This document shows, one piece after another, positions 54,541 to 63,261 of a stretch of 64,000 nucleotides of DNA. The translations under genes were made by a program, and so were the position numbers. Each line of letters starts with the position of its first letter. Within the stretch, counting starts at the first letter, position 1. Under the pieces are notes generated by a model that ran no database searches, had not been told where the DNA came from, and saw nothing but the letters and a program-made list of their open reading frames with translations. Source of the DNA: Lysinibacillus sphaericus (GTDB lineage Bacteria; Bacillota; Bacilli; Bacillales_A; Planococcaceae); contig NZ_SADV01000013.1 of the NCBI RefSeq assembly GCF_006864135.1, positions 1-64,000 of the forward strand, given 5' to 3'.

Positions 54541-55287
54541 ATGAGTTCGGAAAAAGATATTTCACGTCGTGATTTTTTAAAAACGACAGGGATTGCAGCA
54601 GGTACATTAGTCGGCGGTGGATTAATAGGAGGCCTTGTAGGCTATAACATGCCTGGTAAAGGAACTGCCACGCTAGAGCATGGTCAGCATGGAACTGCTA
54701 CTGAAGAGACTGGCTCGCCAAAAGCTAAAATGTTTTTTATGAATCAAAGAGACTTCAATATTTTGGCAAACGCGACTGAACGTATTTTCCCTGAGGACGA
54801 TTTAGGTCCAGGGGCAAAGGGCTTAGATGTGCCTTACTTTATCGACCATCAGCTAGCAGGCCAATATGGTAGTAATTCTAAAGAATACATGCATGGACCA
54901 TTCGGTGAGGGTGCGCCAACACAAGGTTATCAGAGTCGTTTAACGCGAGCGGAAATTTTTAAGCAAGGTGTCCAAAGGTTGGAGACGGAAGCACAGAATC
55001 GCTATAAAAAGAGCTTCAATGATATAGAGGCTAAGCAAATGGATGAAATTTTAACTGCCTTCCAGAAAGGCGACGTACAAATGAGTGGCGTCACATCTGC
55101 TTTCTTCTTTACTTTATTACGTGCAGCAACATTAGAAGGTGCTTACTCTGACCCAATATATGGAGGTAATCGTAATATGGATGGCTGGCGAATGAAAGGC
55201 TTCCCCGGTCATCAAATGGCGTATATTACGCAAATCGAAGAACCGAAATTCCAAAAAATTGAGCCTAATTCATTAGGTAGCCACTAA
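54541..55287 (+). CDS. Gluconate 2-dehydrogenase subunit 3 family protein, Tat-exported
   Basis: A 248-aa small subunit that partners a membrane or cell-surface FAD dehydrogenase. It has a Tat signal SRRDFLKTTG followed by a long hydrophobic stretch (AAGTLVGGGLIGGLVGY). The mature part matches the subunit 3 family (NILANATERIFPEDDLGPGA, DVPYFIDHQLAGQYG). ATG 54541 is preceded by GGGGAGG; the frame extends to 54460 without a ribosome site. It is 14 bp upstream of the FAD subunit, and the pair is followed by tatA and tatC. Confidence 0.9.
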   Translation: MSSEKDISRRDFLKTTGIAAGTLVGGGLIGGLVGYNMPGKGTATLEHGQHGTATEETGSPKAKMFFMNQRDFNILANATERIFPEDDLGPGAKGLDVPYFIDHQLAGQYGSNSKEYMHGPFGEGAPTQGYQSRLTRAEIFKQGVQRLETEAQNRYKKSFNDIEAKQMDEILTAFQKGDVQMSGVTSAFFFTLLRAATLEGAYSDPIYGGNRNMDGWRMKGFPGHQMAYITQIEEPKFQKIEPNSLGSH

Positions 55288-55301
55288 TAGGGGGTTAGTA
55301 A

Positions 55302-57014
55302 ATGGCCAAAACATTACCAGGTGTAGACGTTGTAACAGTCGGGGTAGGTTGGACCGGCGGCATTGTCGCTGCAGAGTGCTCGAAGGCAGGCTTAAAGGTC
55401 GTTGGCTTAGAGCGTGGACAAAAGCGCGGCACAGAAGATTATTTGACGATCCACGATGAGTATCGTTATGCAATTCGTTATGATTTAATGCAAAATCTCT
55501 CAAAGGAAACCATCAGCTTCCGTAATAATCGGAATATGAAGGCATTGCCTATGCGTCAGCTCGGTTCCTTTTTACTTGGAGAAGGGCTTGGCGGCTCTGG
55601 TACACATTGGAACGGTATGTCGTATCGCTTCTTACCGTATGATTTTCAAATTAAAACAATGACAGACAAACGTTATGGTGCGAATAAGCTTGGACCTGAT
55701 TATTTATTACAAGATTGGGCATTAACATACGATGAACTTGAGCCCTATTTCGACAAATTCGAAAAAACGTCCGGTATTTCCGGTGATGATAAAAATCCAT
55801 TTAGCGGGAAACGTTCAAATCCTTATCCGACGGGGCCAATGAAAATGACACCGATGCTTACGCAATTTGAAACAGCTGCAAAAAAATTAAAACTATCGCC
55901 TTACATGGTACCTTCTGCAAATTTATCAGAAGTTTATAAGAACCCTGACGGTGAAACGATTAATGCTTGTCAATACTGCGGCTTCTGTGAACGCTTTGGT
56001 TGTGAATATGGCGCCAAATCATCTGCGGAGGTTACTGTTGTTCCTACTGCATTAAAAACAGGTAACTTTGACTTACGCTATAATTCCAATGTTGTTGAAA
56101 TCTTAAAGAAAGGCAATAAAGTAACTGGTGTCCGATACATCGATACGATATCTGGTGAAGAATTTATTCAACCAGCAAACGCTGTTGTACTTACTAGTTA
56201 TGTCTTTAATAATGCCAAGTTATTGATGGTCTCTAACATTGGGGAACGATATGATCCAGCTACTGGAAAAGGGACACTTGGAAGAAACTATTGCTATCAA
56301 ATACTCCCTGGAGCTGCAGGGTTTTTCGATGAGCAGTATAACACATTTATGGGTGCAGGTGCCCTTGGTATGAGTATAGATGACTATAATGGTGATAATT
56401 TCGATCATAGTGATTTAGATTTTATTCACGGTGGAAATATAGCTCTAACACAAACAGGTGCGCGTCCTATCGGCTCAAACCCAACACCTCCTGATACGCC
56501 AACATGGGGATCAGAATTTAAAAAACAATCTATTCATTACTATACACGCTCATTCGGGATTGGTGCACAGGGTGCTTCAATGCCACATAAAGAAAATTAT
56601 TTATCTCTTGATTCTACGTATAAGGACGCTTACGGCTTACCTCTTGTACAGTTAACTTACAATTTTACGGATCAGGATCGCGCACTTCATAAATATATTT
56701 CAGCACGTGCAGCTGACATTATGAAAGAAATGGGCGCTAAAATTGTTGTCCCAAATGCTGAAATCACTGATTACAATATTGTACCGTATCAAACAACCCA
56801 TAATACAGGTGGAACAGTTATGAGCTTAAAGCCAGAGGATGGCGTTGTGAATAACTACTTGCAACATTGGCATACAGAAAATCTTTTTGCTGTGAGTGCC
56901 GGAAACTTTGCACACAATAGCGGCTATAACCCAACAGGTACTTTAGGGGCACTAGCCTACCGCTGTGCAGAGGGTATTGTGAAATATAGCAAATCAGGTG
57001 GTTCCTTAGTATAA
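55302..57014 (+). CDS. GMC-family FAD dehydrogenase subunit (gluconate/sorbitol dehydrogenase-like)
   Basis: A 570-aa large subunit with FAD site VGVGWTGGIVAAECSKAG, GMC block GLGGSGTHWNGM, and C-terminal HNSGYNPTGTLGALAYRCAE. It has no export signal itself and should be carried out by Tat together with the small subunit. A cysteine set CQYCGFCERFGC near residue 221 recalls the 3Fe-4S cluster of FAD glucose and fructose dehydrogenases. No cytochrome c subunit follows, so electrons must pass to another acceptor. The substrate is not defined. Confidence 0.9.
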   Translation: MAKTLPGVDVVTVGVGWTGGIVAAECSKAGLKVVGLERGQKRGTEDYLTIHDEYRYAIRYDLMQNLSKETISFRNNRNMKALPMRQLGSFLLGEGLGGSGTHWNGMSYRFLPYDFQIKTMTDKRYGANKLGPDYLLQDWALTYDELEPYFDKFEKTSGISGDDKNPFSGKRSNPYPTGPMKMTPMLTQFETAAKKLKLSPYMVPSANLSEVYKNPDGETINACQYCGFCERFGCEYGAKSSAEVTVVPTALKTGNFDLRYNSNVVEILKKGNKVTGVRYIDTISGEEFIQPANAVVLTSYVFNNAKLLMVSNIGERYDPATGKGTLGRNYCYQILPGAAGFFDEQYNTFMGAGALGMSIDDYNGDNFDHSDLDFIHGGNIALTQTGARPIGSNPTPPDTPTWGSEFKKQSIHYYTRSFGIGAQGASMPHKENYLSLDSTYKDAYGLPLVQLTYNFTDQDRALHKYISARAADIMKEMGAKIVVPNAEITDYNIVPYQTTHNTGGTVMSLKPEDGVVNNYLQHWHTENLFAVSAGNFAHNSGYNPTGTLGALAYRCAEGIVKYSKSGGSLV

Positions 57015-57034
57015 CTTCTTTTTAGCGGGTGTTT

Positions 57035-57296
57035 GGACGCCCGCTAAAATAGAGGAACTCAGTCTAAGAACGCCACGTCCTGTGGCAAGTTATCTGTGCG
57101 AAAGCGAAGCGACAGCAACAACACACGACTGAGTGACCAACATCATGCTGCTGACGCTGCGTTAGCACTACGCTTTCGCGCAAAAGACATCTGTTGGCCC
57201 AAAGCCTCCGGCGAATGTCACCGAATCGGAAAGGAGTTCTTGGTGCTTGCACAAAGCCGATTCCAGACGCAATTATGCCGAGGCATGATTGCTATA
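57035..57296. repeat. Family C composite repeat, copy between dehydrogenase and tatA
   Basis: GAGGAACTCAGTCTAAGAAC, GCCACGTCCTGTGGCAAG, a family B unit TGTGCGAAAGCGAAGCGACA, ACACGACTGAGTG, a second GC-rich block, GGCGAATGTCACCGAATCGG, then the end palindrome AATTATGCCGAGGCATGATT (57271-57290). It is inverted relative to the copy at 59.25-59.52 kb. It splits what looks like a former operon; short frames across it are not genes. Confidence 0.88.
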
Positions 57297-57323
57297 CTAA
57301 TTTTATAAAAAGGAGGTAAGACT

Positions 57324-57527
57324 ATGGGAGGTCTCGGAGCAATTGGTGTACCTGGGTTAATCATCATTTTAGTCATTGTTTTAATCGTGTTTGGTCCAAA
57401 AAAATTGCCGGAAATCGGCGGTGCGGTCGGTAAAACATTTGCGGAGTTCAAAAAGTCCACAAAGGGGCTTATCGATGATGAGGATGATTCAGTGAAAAAA
57501 GAAGAAAAAAAATCTGACGCTTCGTAG
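57324..57527 (+). CDS. tatA: Sec-independent translocase protein TatA
   Basis: A 67-aa pore-forming component. One N-terminal TM helix ([15 protein letters not shown]), the [10 protein letters not shown] hinge, an amphipathic helix ([14 protein letters not shown]) and a charged tail [13 protein letters not shown] (residues near the end). AAAGGAGG lies 8 nt before the ATG. It is 11 bp upstream of tatC. Together with the upstream dehydrogenase pair this forms a dedicated Tat substrate-translocase module, as known for phoD-tatAd-tatCd. Confidence 0.96.
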   Translation: MGGLGAIGVPGLIIILVIVLIVFGPKKLPEIGGAVGKTFAEFKKSTKGLIDDEDDSVKKEEKKSDAS

Positions 57528-57538
57528 GAGGTTGTCCT

Positions 57539-58384
57539 ATGGATCCATATGAAGAAGGAAAAAGAAAATATTTAAGTCCACTTGATAAGAAAGAAGCTGA
57601 GCCTCTCACACCTGTGGAGGCTTTTGCTGAAGTTCCAGTTGAGACAATTGAACCGGATACGAAAGCCGATGGGCCCCTTTTTCCAATAGCCCCATTGCTT
57701 GAACATCTTACGGAACTGCGAAAACAAATTATTAAAGGGCTTATCGTATTTATTTTATTTTTTATTATCACATTCTCTACTATTAATATTTGGTTTCCTT
57801 ATGTAACTCGAGGACATTCACTAATTATTTTAGGGCCGTTAGAGGTTGTCAAATTTTATATGACGATTTCCACAACACTAGCATTTGGGCTATCAATGCC
57901 ATTTTTAGTTCATTTTTTATGGAGTTTCGTAAAGCCAGGTTTAAAAGAAGAAGAAAGCCGTTTCCTCGGTCTTTATGCACCTGTCATGCTTTTCCTCTTT
58001 TTATTAGGCGTAGCTTTCGGTTACTTTATTGTGAATCCACTTAGCTATTCATTTTTAGTAAGTGTAGGAGCAGCTAATTTTGATGTGATGGTATCCGCAA
58101 ATGAATACATGCATTTTTTAGTGATGACAACTGTACCACTCGGACTACTCTTTGAATTACCAATTGTAGCCCTCTTTTTATCGTCCATTGGTGTACTAAC
58201 GGCTGAATCCATGAAAAAAATACGAGGCTGGTCTTATATCGGGATGGGCGTTGGTTCTGCTGTAATTACGCCACCCGATTTTATTAGTCAGCTACTCGTC
58301 TTAATTCCGATGATTATTTTATATGAAATAAGTATCTACCTTGTTAAACGTATAGAGCGTAAACAAATAGAAAGCACTGCGTAG
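57539..58384 (+). CDS. tatC: Sec-independent translocase protein TatC with long N-terminal extension
   Basis: A 281-aa receptor component for twin-arginine signal peptides, with six TM helices starting near residue 65. The conserved LLEHLTELRKQI, FVKPGLKEEE and VITPPDFISQ motifs are present. About 55 acidic, proline-rich residues precede the usual start (B. subtilis TatC begins almost at the HLEELR motif), so the cytoplasmic N-terminus is unusually long. TAGGAGG precedes the ATG. Last gene of the module before a bidirectional terminator. Confidence 0.95.
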   Translation: MDPYEEGKRKYLSPLDKKEAEPLTPVEAFAEVPVETIEPDTKADGPLFPIAPLLEHLTELRKQIIKGLIVFILFFIITFSTINIWFPYVTRGHSLIILGPLEVVKFYMTISTTLAFGLSMPFLVHFLWSFVKPGLKEEESRFLGLYAPVMLFLFLLGVAFGYFIVNPLSYSFLVSVGAANFDVMVSANEYMHFLVMTTVPLGLLFELPIVALFLSSIGVLTAESMKKIRGWSYIGMGVGSAVITPPDFISQLLVLIPMIILYEISIYLVKRIERKQIESTA

Positions 58385-58406
58385 CAAAGACGCAGTGCTT
58401 ATTTTT
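58372..58406. terminator. Terminator between tatC and the metallophosphoesterase gene
   Basis: AAGCACTGCGT-AGCAAAG-ACGCAGTGCTT followed by ATTTTTT; it contains the tatC stop codon. It serves both convergent genes. Confidence 0.92.
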
Positions 58407-59220
58407 TCTTTAATTCCATGACAACAATCTCTGGTGGATTAAAAATCCGCATAGGTACTGTACTATTGCCTAATCCTCGACTAACGGCCATAGTTGTTGT
58501 TCCTTCTTTAGAAAGACCAGCCGTATATTTCGGGAATATTCCCTGTCCTCGTGCGAAAAGACCGCCAATACCAGGGATTCGAACTTGTCCACCATGCGCA
58601 TGTCCTGCAAATACTAAATCAATTCCAAACTCCACATACGTATTAAACACTTCTGGTCGATGTGCTAGTAATATCGTTAATATATTTGGTGGAACATTTT
58701 TTGTTGCTATTTCTAGCATTTCTTTCGTTGTTCTACCTGATAACGGATCTTCTATGCCAACAATCGCCAAGCGCTCCCCGTCGCGCTCAATGAAGGTCGA
58801 TTCATTGGACAACACATGTACACCTAACGATGATAGCTCCTCATAAATTTCATTCACTTTATTCGTCGCTACTTCATGGTTTCCTAGTACATAATAGACA
58901 TCCGCTAATTTAACTAATCCTCTAGCAGCTTGCAGGCTTCGCTCCAAATTATAACGATTACTATCAACTAAATCACCTGTAATAAAAATCAGGTCAGGAT
59001 TTGTTGCTTTCACCTTTGCTACGAGCTTCTCTTGCTGTTCGCCAAAGAGAGCATCCTGTAAATCTGATATTTGTGTAATGCGTAGCCCATCGAAGCTGGC
59101 AGGCACTCTTTCTGACTCGAATTCATACTTGCTTACAACCAGCCAGTGATTGTTTACGTACAAAAAAATGACTATAAAAACAAGAAAAGAAGCTACATAT
59201 AATAATTTTTTCAATCGCAA
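58399..59220 (-). CDS. Calcineurin-like metallophosphoesterase, membrane-anchored
   Basis: A 273-aa protein with N-terminal anchor (LKKLLYVASFLVFIVIFLYV) and the phosphoesterase motifs GDLVD, GNHE, LLAHRP and GHAHGGQ, as in the YaeI/YkuE family of UDP-GlcNAc- or phospholipid-related hydrolases. The first metal motif D-x-H reads SDLQD: its His is replaced by Gln. B. subtilis YkuE is a Tat substrate, but no twin arginine is seen here. The start is TTG 59220 or TTG 59214 after GGGTGAG. It is convergent with tatC. Confidence 0.88.
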   Translation of the reverse strand: MRLKKLLYVASFLVFIVIFLYVNNHWLVVSKYEFESERVPASFDGLRITQISDLQDALFGEQQEKLVAKVKATNPDLIFITGDLVDSNRYNLERSLQAARGLVKLADVYYVLGNHEVATNKVNEIYEELSSLGVHVLSNESTFIERDGERLAIVGIEDPLSGRTTKEMLEIATKNVPPNILTILLAHRPEVFNTYVEFGIDLVFAGHAHGGQVRIPGIGGLFARGQGIFPKYTAGLSKEGTTTMAVSRGLGNSTVPMRIFNPPEIVVMELKKK

Positions 59221-59246
59221 TCGCTCACCCTAGGCTACTTTTTCAT

Positions 59247-59520
59247 CAGATCAATTTCGCCTTGGCGTAATTGCCGCTGACGCTTTGCTTTCGCGCAGAT
59301 AAACAATGCGTCCGGATTTTCAATTGTGCCCGCACAATTCATTCCTTTAAAAATCCGTGACATCCACCGGAGGCTTTGGCCAACATGATGTTGGTCACTC
59401 AGTCGTGTGCTGTTGTTGTTGCTGTCGCTTCGCTTTCGCACAGACAACTTGCCACAGGACGTGGCGTTCTTAGCTTAAGTTCCTCTATTTCAGTAGATAC
59501 TCACTGAAAAGGAAAACATA
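59247..59520. repeat. Family C composite repeat, inverted copy upstream of the phosphoesterase gene
   Basis: The end palindrome AATTTCGCCTTGGCGTAATT lies at 59250-59269. After it come GCTTTCGCGCAGATAAACAA, CCACCGGAGGCTTTGGCC, CACTCAGTCGTGTGCTG, a family B unit CTGTCGCTTCGCTTTCGCAC, GCCACAGGACGTGGCGTTC and AGTTCCTCTATT. It mirrors the 57.0-57.3 kb copy. From 59521 to 59990 (470 bp) the DNA is AT-rich with no gene or site I can support. Confidence 0.88.
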
Positions 59521-59990
59521 TGCACATTCATCTCATCACCTTGGAGAGGTGGGAGATTCTACTGAATGAAGATAAAAATCTGACCCCCCTATTATAAGCA
59601 TAAAACAAAATAATTGTAAGCACATACACAGAAAATCATTAGATTGAACGAAAGAGTAACCCAAAAGTGCTACATTTAAAGAGGTCACCTAAAGTAGGGC
59701 AAGAATGATTTAAACAAGATTTATTTTAGACTCTTCAAACGCATTAAACCGAGTAGATAAAAGTTTATTTACTTGGGCTTAAATATTTACTAACTTAAAA
59801 TAACCACTTGCTCTTAAAAACTATGACTATCGAAATATTTTTGCTATTACAAACAAAATACTGTAGATATGAAATTTTATGTTTGCAACATCTTCTAGAA
59901 TGTTAAAATCAAACTTTATTAGAAATTATTCTTTTTATATAACTCGAGCTTCTATTCAAGATGACCACTCTATCTAGTGAATTATACTTA

Positions 59991-60614
59991 TTAATTATCA
60001 AATACAATTCGAGCTTCATTAAAAATACCTTCAATTAAATCAAGCTCTGAATCAGCCCGGTTTTCTTCAAAAATTTCTAATTCATTAGAATCCAATGGTA
60101 CTTTACCAATTGTAACGCCGCTTGTAGCAAATACCTCGTCTTGTTCATCAGTTAAAAACAATAGATATTCATTACCTTTATTCATTTTTTCATACCCGTT
60201 AAAACTATAAATAGTGCCTTCTGATTCAAAATTTAACTCCGCAATAAGAATAGATTGTTCTAAGTTAATTTTACTATTGGTAACTTCATTTTTTATAACT
60301 TCAGTAATTTTAAAATCTGCAACTGTATATCCACCAATTACGGATTCATCTATTTTAGATCTAAAAACCTCTATTCGAACATCTTCTTCCTTAGTTCCTT
60401 TAACAATAATAGGTGATTTTTTAACTAATTCATCTAAATCACTGAAACCATCAGTTTTACCTTCCCCATCAATTCTTTTAAGTTTTGTAGAAGTAGGAGA
60501 ACTTTCCGACACAATTTTACTTTCGCTAGCATCTTCTTTAGAAAATTGTGAAATAAGAAAGCCACTAAATAAAACTGTAAATCCAGTAGCAACTACAAAA
60601 ACTTTTTTCTTCAT
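59991..60614 (-). CDS. Exported hypothetical protein downstream of the zinc protease
   Basis: A 207-aa protein with signal or anchor MKKKVFVVATGFTVLFSGFL. The mature part has FSDLDELVKKSPIIVKGTKE, then a run of beta strands (VADFKITEVIKNEV, INLEQSILIAEL) and KGNEYLLFLTD. The order SD-IVxGxV, T-F-V-xVxKN, GEEYLLFL recurs in exported Bacillus proteins and loosely recalls NTR/TIMP-like folds. ATG 60614 has AAAGGAG 8 nt upstream; the frame reaches 60659 within the protease gene. It starts 13 bp after the protease stop, so both are co-transcribed. Confidence 0.75.
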   Translation of the reverse strand: MKKKVFVVATGFTVLFSGFLISQFSKEDASESKIVSESSPTSTKLKRIDGEGKTDGFSDLDELVKKSPIIVKGTKEEDVRIEVFRSKIDESVIGGYTVADFKITEVIKNEVTNSKINLEQSILIAELNFESEGTIYSFNGYEKMNKGNEYLLFLTDEQDEVFATSGVTIGKVPLDSNELEIFEENRADSELDLIEGIFNEARIVFDN

Positions 60615-60627
60615 TTTTATTCTCCTT

Positions 60628-61144
60628 TCAATATTTTTTTGCAATACCGTCTTTGTCATCCTTTAATGGATAAGCTTTATCATTAAAATCCAATTCTCTC
60701 ATTACAGCTATTCCATCATTCTTTTTTTGTGTATGGCCTAATCCTGCTTCATGACCTACCTCATGAACTATGGTTTCAATCCTTCGAGTTGAACCTAACT
60801 CTTCACGCCATTTTTTATAAATAGTGATTCTCCCACTACCAAAACTTTGGCCATAAAGATTGCCGTTATATTTATCTAAGTATTCAACACTAACTTCTAC
60901 ACCTGATGCGGAAGGAACTTTTTTTGTAAATTTAATCTCAGGTAATGCATTCCACGCTAGAATTCCCTCTTTAACTTCCCCACCTAAATTGTACTTATCA
61001 AAAGTAGGGTCTATCCAATAAAATGCGTCTTTTGGATTCTTAAATTTTTTGCTATTTAATTCGTAGGCTCGTCCTTTTTCAGGTACTTGGAAACAAAATA
61101 GTACTGTTAAGCAAAAAAAATACAAACAAAGTTTTCCACTTCAT
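60628..61144 (-). CDS. Secreted matrixin-like zinc metalloprotease, frame broken in a T8 tract of the signal peptide
   Basis: The zinc motif HEVGHEAGLGHT (HExxHxxGxxH) and a later Met-turn (AVMRE) mark an M10/metzincin-type protease of about 170 aa. A good start, ATG 61144 with AAGGGG 6 nt upstream, opens MKWKTLFVFF, but a run of eight T (61113-61120 on the plus strand as A) puts the rest out of frame. With seven T the product would begin MKWKTLFVFFCLTVLFCFQV and continue into the protease. The intact downstream frame alone has only a poor internal TTG start. This is either a real frameshift, phase variation or a sequencing error. Confidence 0.75.
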
Positions 61145-61247
61145 AAAATACCCCTTTTTTATTATCAGAATATTCTGATGTTTATGCCGTAATATAATGT
61201 ATAATAAAAGTCAATGGTGATAAAATTTATTAAAAAATTATGAATAA

Positions 61248-61730
61248 GTGGTGCTTTATTTGTTAAAAAATACAACTATAATATCTTTTGCTTTAGTACT
61301 CCTCTTTTTTTGTATCGGATGTTCTAATAATGCCAAAAAAATTATATTGGATATAGCCGATGACAAAGGAAATTATAAAGAACGTATAGAAATTCTAGAT
61401 AAAGACCAAGTTTCAATCGCACATAAAATTCTTAATAACGCTGAATGGGAAGAAGAAAATGAGGTATCATTTGGGTTATTAAAATATAGAATGTCTTTTG
61501 CTTTTATAGATTCCAATAAAGAGGTTAAGTCTTCTTACTATTTAATTTATATTTATTCAAATGAACAATTAATTTTGGTAGAGAATGACGCGAAGTTTAC
61601 TAAATTATCAATAGAAGATTCGAAAAAATTATTTGATATACTACCTAGCGACACAGAATCGCTAAGGACTACTGTAGCTAATTTCCACACACACATAGCC
61701 GTAGAAAGTTACGGGGTCCTGAAGAGATAA
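61248..61730 (+). CDS. Putative lipoprotein of unknown function
   Basis: A 160-aa protein with lipobox LLFFCIGC and no recognised domain. After the lipobox comes a mostly beta/alpha domain with KKIILDIADDKGNYKERIEI and YLIYIYSNEQLILVEND. The start is unclear: TTG 61260 has GGTG 6 nt upstream, GTG 61248 has none. It is divergent from the protease pair, with 104 bp between. Low GC and AT-rich codons resemble the protease block, suggesting the three came together. Confidence 0.65.
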   Translation: MVLYLLKNTTIISFALVLLFFCIGCSNNAKKIILDIADDKGNYKERIEILDKDQVSIAHKILNNAEWEEENEVSFGLLKYRMSFAFIDSNKEVKSSYYLIYIYSNEQLILVENDAKFTKLSIEDSKKLFDILPSDTESLRTTVANFHTHIAVESYGVLKR

Positions 61731-61752
61731 AATGAATACCTCAACAAAAACA

Positions 61753-61797
61753 AAAAGCGCATTTAGACACTCCTTTTAGAAAGTCTAAATGCGTTAT
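61753..61797. terminator. Terminator between the lipoprotein gene and the ABC operon
   Basis: AAAAAGCGCATTTAGAC, loop, GTCTAAATGCGTTATCTC. A 10-bp perfect stem that also ends the convergent glnQ-type gene on the minus strand (A run becomes T run). Confidence 0.88.
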
Positions 61798-61802
61798 CTC
61801 GT

Positions 61803-62525
61803 TTATAATATTTTTTCTAAGAAATCCTTCGCACGCTGAGTAGATGGTGCTGCGAAAAACTGTTCTGGTGATGTATCCTCAATTAACTTTCCGCCATCAA
61901 GGAATAGTATACGGTCAGCCACTTCACGGGCAAAGCCCATCTCATGCGTTACGATTAACATCGTCATCCCAGTATCAGCAAGATTTTTCATAACCGCTAA
62001 TACCTCTTTTACCATTTCAGGGTCAAGAGCAGAAGTAGGCTCATCAAATAACATTACTTTTGGATCCATTGCAAGTGCTCGGGCAATGGCAACACGTTGC
62101 TTCTGCCCTCCAGATAGACGGTTTGGATATTCATTGCGCTTTTCAAATAGGCCTACCTTCGTTAATAAATCTTCAGCCTTTTTAATCGCAGCTACCTTAT
62201 CCATTCCCTTCACATTAATCGGTGCATATGTTAAATTTTCAAGTACCGTTTTATGAGGGAAAAGATGAAAATGCTGAAATACCATACCGACTTCTTCACG
62301 GATCTTCATAATGTTTGTCCCTTTGTCCGTTAGAACGTCGCCAGCAATTGTAATCTTTCCGCTCGTTGGCTCTTCTAATAAATTTAAGCAGCGCAGGAAT
62401 GTTGATTTACCAGATCCTGATGGTCCAATAATAGCAATTACTTCTTTTTCTTTAATTTCTGTTGAAATACCTTTTAGTACTTCATTTTTTCCATATGATT
62501 TGTGTAAATCTTCAATTTTAATCAC
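61803..62525 (-). CDS. Polar amino acid ABC transporter ATPase
   Basis: A 240-aa GlnQ/HisP-type ATPase with Walker [11 protein letters not shown]-loop [13 protein letters not shown], signature [16 protein letters not shown], Walker [15 protein letters not shown] and H-loop VTHEM. It overlaps the permease gene by 8 nt. Third gene of the binding protein-permease-ATPase operon. The substrate is a polar amino acid such as glutamine, cystine or arginine. Confidence 0.95.
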   Translation of the reverse strand: MIKIEDLHKSYGKNEVLKGISTEIKEKEVIAIIGPSGSGKSTFLRCLNLLEEPTSGKITIAGDVLTDKGTNIMKIREEVGMVFQHFHLFPHKTVLENLTYAPINVKGMDKVAAIKKAEDLLTKVGLFEKRNEYPNRLSGGQKQRVAIARALAMDPKVMLFDEPTSALDPEMVKEVLAVMKNLADTGMTMLIVTHEMGFAREVADRILFLDGGKLIEDTSPEQFFAAPSTQRAKDFLEKIL

Positions 62526-63177
62526 TTTTTCTCATTCCTTTCTCGATTCGTTTGCCAAGGAACGTTAATACAAGTGTCATAATGTAGTAGATTACACCTG
62601 CAAATAGTAAAGGTTCTAGATAGCGATATGTTGCACCACCAACAATGTAAGCACGACGCATAATATCAAGTGCACTAATAACTGTGACAACAGCTGTTTC
62701 TTTATTTAATGTAATAAACTCATTGACTAAAGATGGCAAAATATTTTTTATTGCTTGTGGGATAATAATATCTTTCATCATTTTTGCATACGGGATACCA
62801 AGTGCTTGTGCCGCTTCCATCTGTCCTTTATCTACCGCATTAATACCAGCGCGAATGATTTCAGAAATATAAGCACCTGAGTTTAACCCAAATGCAATAA
62901 TAGCCGTTGGAACCGGGTCAATTTGAATATCTAATAACTGTGGCACTGCATAGTAAATAATCATTAATTGTAATACGAGCGGTGTGCCACGGAAAATGGA
63001 TGTATAAAAATCTGCAAACCAACGCAAAACATTCACTTTACCAATTTTACATAACGCGAGTAATATACCAATTATAAAACCGATGATTGAAGCACCGATT
63101 GCAATTTGAAGTGTAACACCTATCCCTTTTAATATGTAAGGAATAGAGGGAATGATAGCTGTAAAATCTAAATTCAC
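62518..63177 (-). CDS. Polar amino acid ABC transporter permease
   Basis: A 219-aa HisMQ-type permease with five TM helices, the N-terminal block [37 protein letters not shown] and the EAA loop [30 protein letters not shown] precedes the ATG. It is separated from the binding protein gene by 84 bp holding a hairpin. Confidence 0.95.
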   Translation of the reverse strand: MNLDFTAIIPSIPYILKGIGVTLQIAIGASIIGFIIGILLALCKIGKVNVLRWFADFYTSIFRGTPLVLQLMIIYYAVPQLLDIQIDPVPTAIIAFGLNSGAYISEIIRAGINAVDKGQMEAAQALGIPYAKMMKDIIIPQAIKNILPSLVNEFITLNKETAVVTVISALDIMRRAYIVGGATYRYLEPLLFAGVIYYIMTLVLTFLGKRIEKGMRKSD

Positions 63178-63223
63178 AGTGCCCCCTCCTTTCTTGTGTT
63201 CTTTTAAAGAAATGAAAGTATAA

Positions 63224-63249
63224 GCGATAGCTCGAAATAGAGCTATCGC
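63224..63249 (-). terminator. Attenuating hairpin between binding protein and permease genes
   Basis: GCGATAGCTC and GAGCTATCGC form a 10-bp perfect stem with a six-base loop, followed on the minus strand by TTATAC rather than a T run. Such hairpins often stabilise the upstream binding-protein mRNA or lower downstream expression, giving more binding protein than membrane components. Confidence 0.7.
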
Positions 63250-63261
63250 AGTTCAACTTGC

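Noticed and set aside
59235..59447. 70-codon minus-strand frame near the phosphoesterase gene
   Set aside because: It lies wholly inside the family C repeat; the equivalent frame in the other copy is different.
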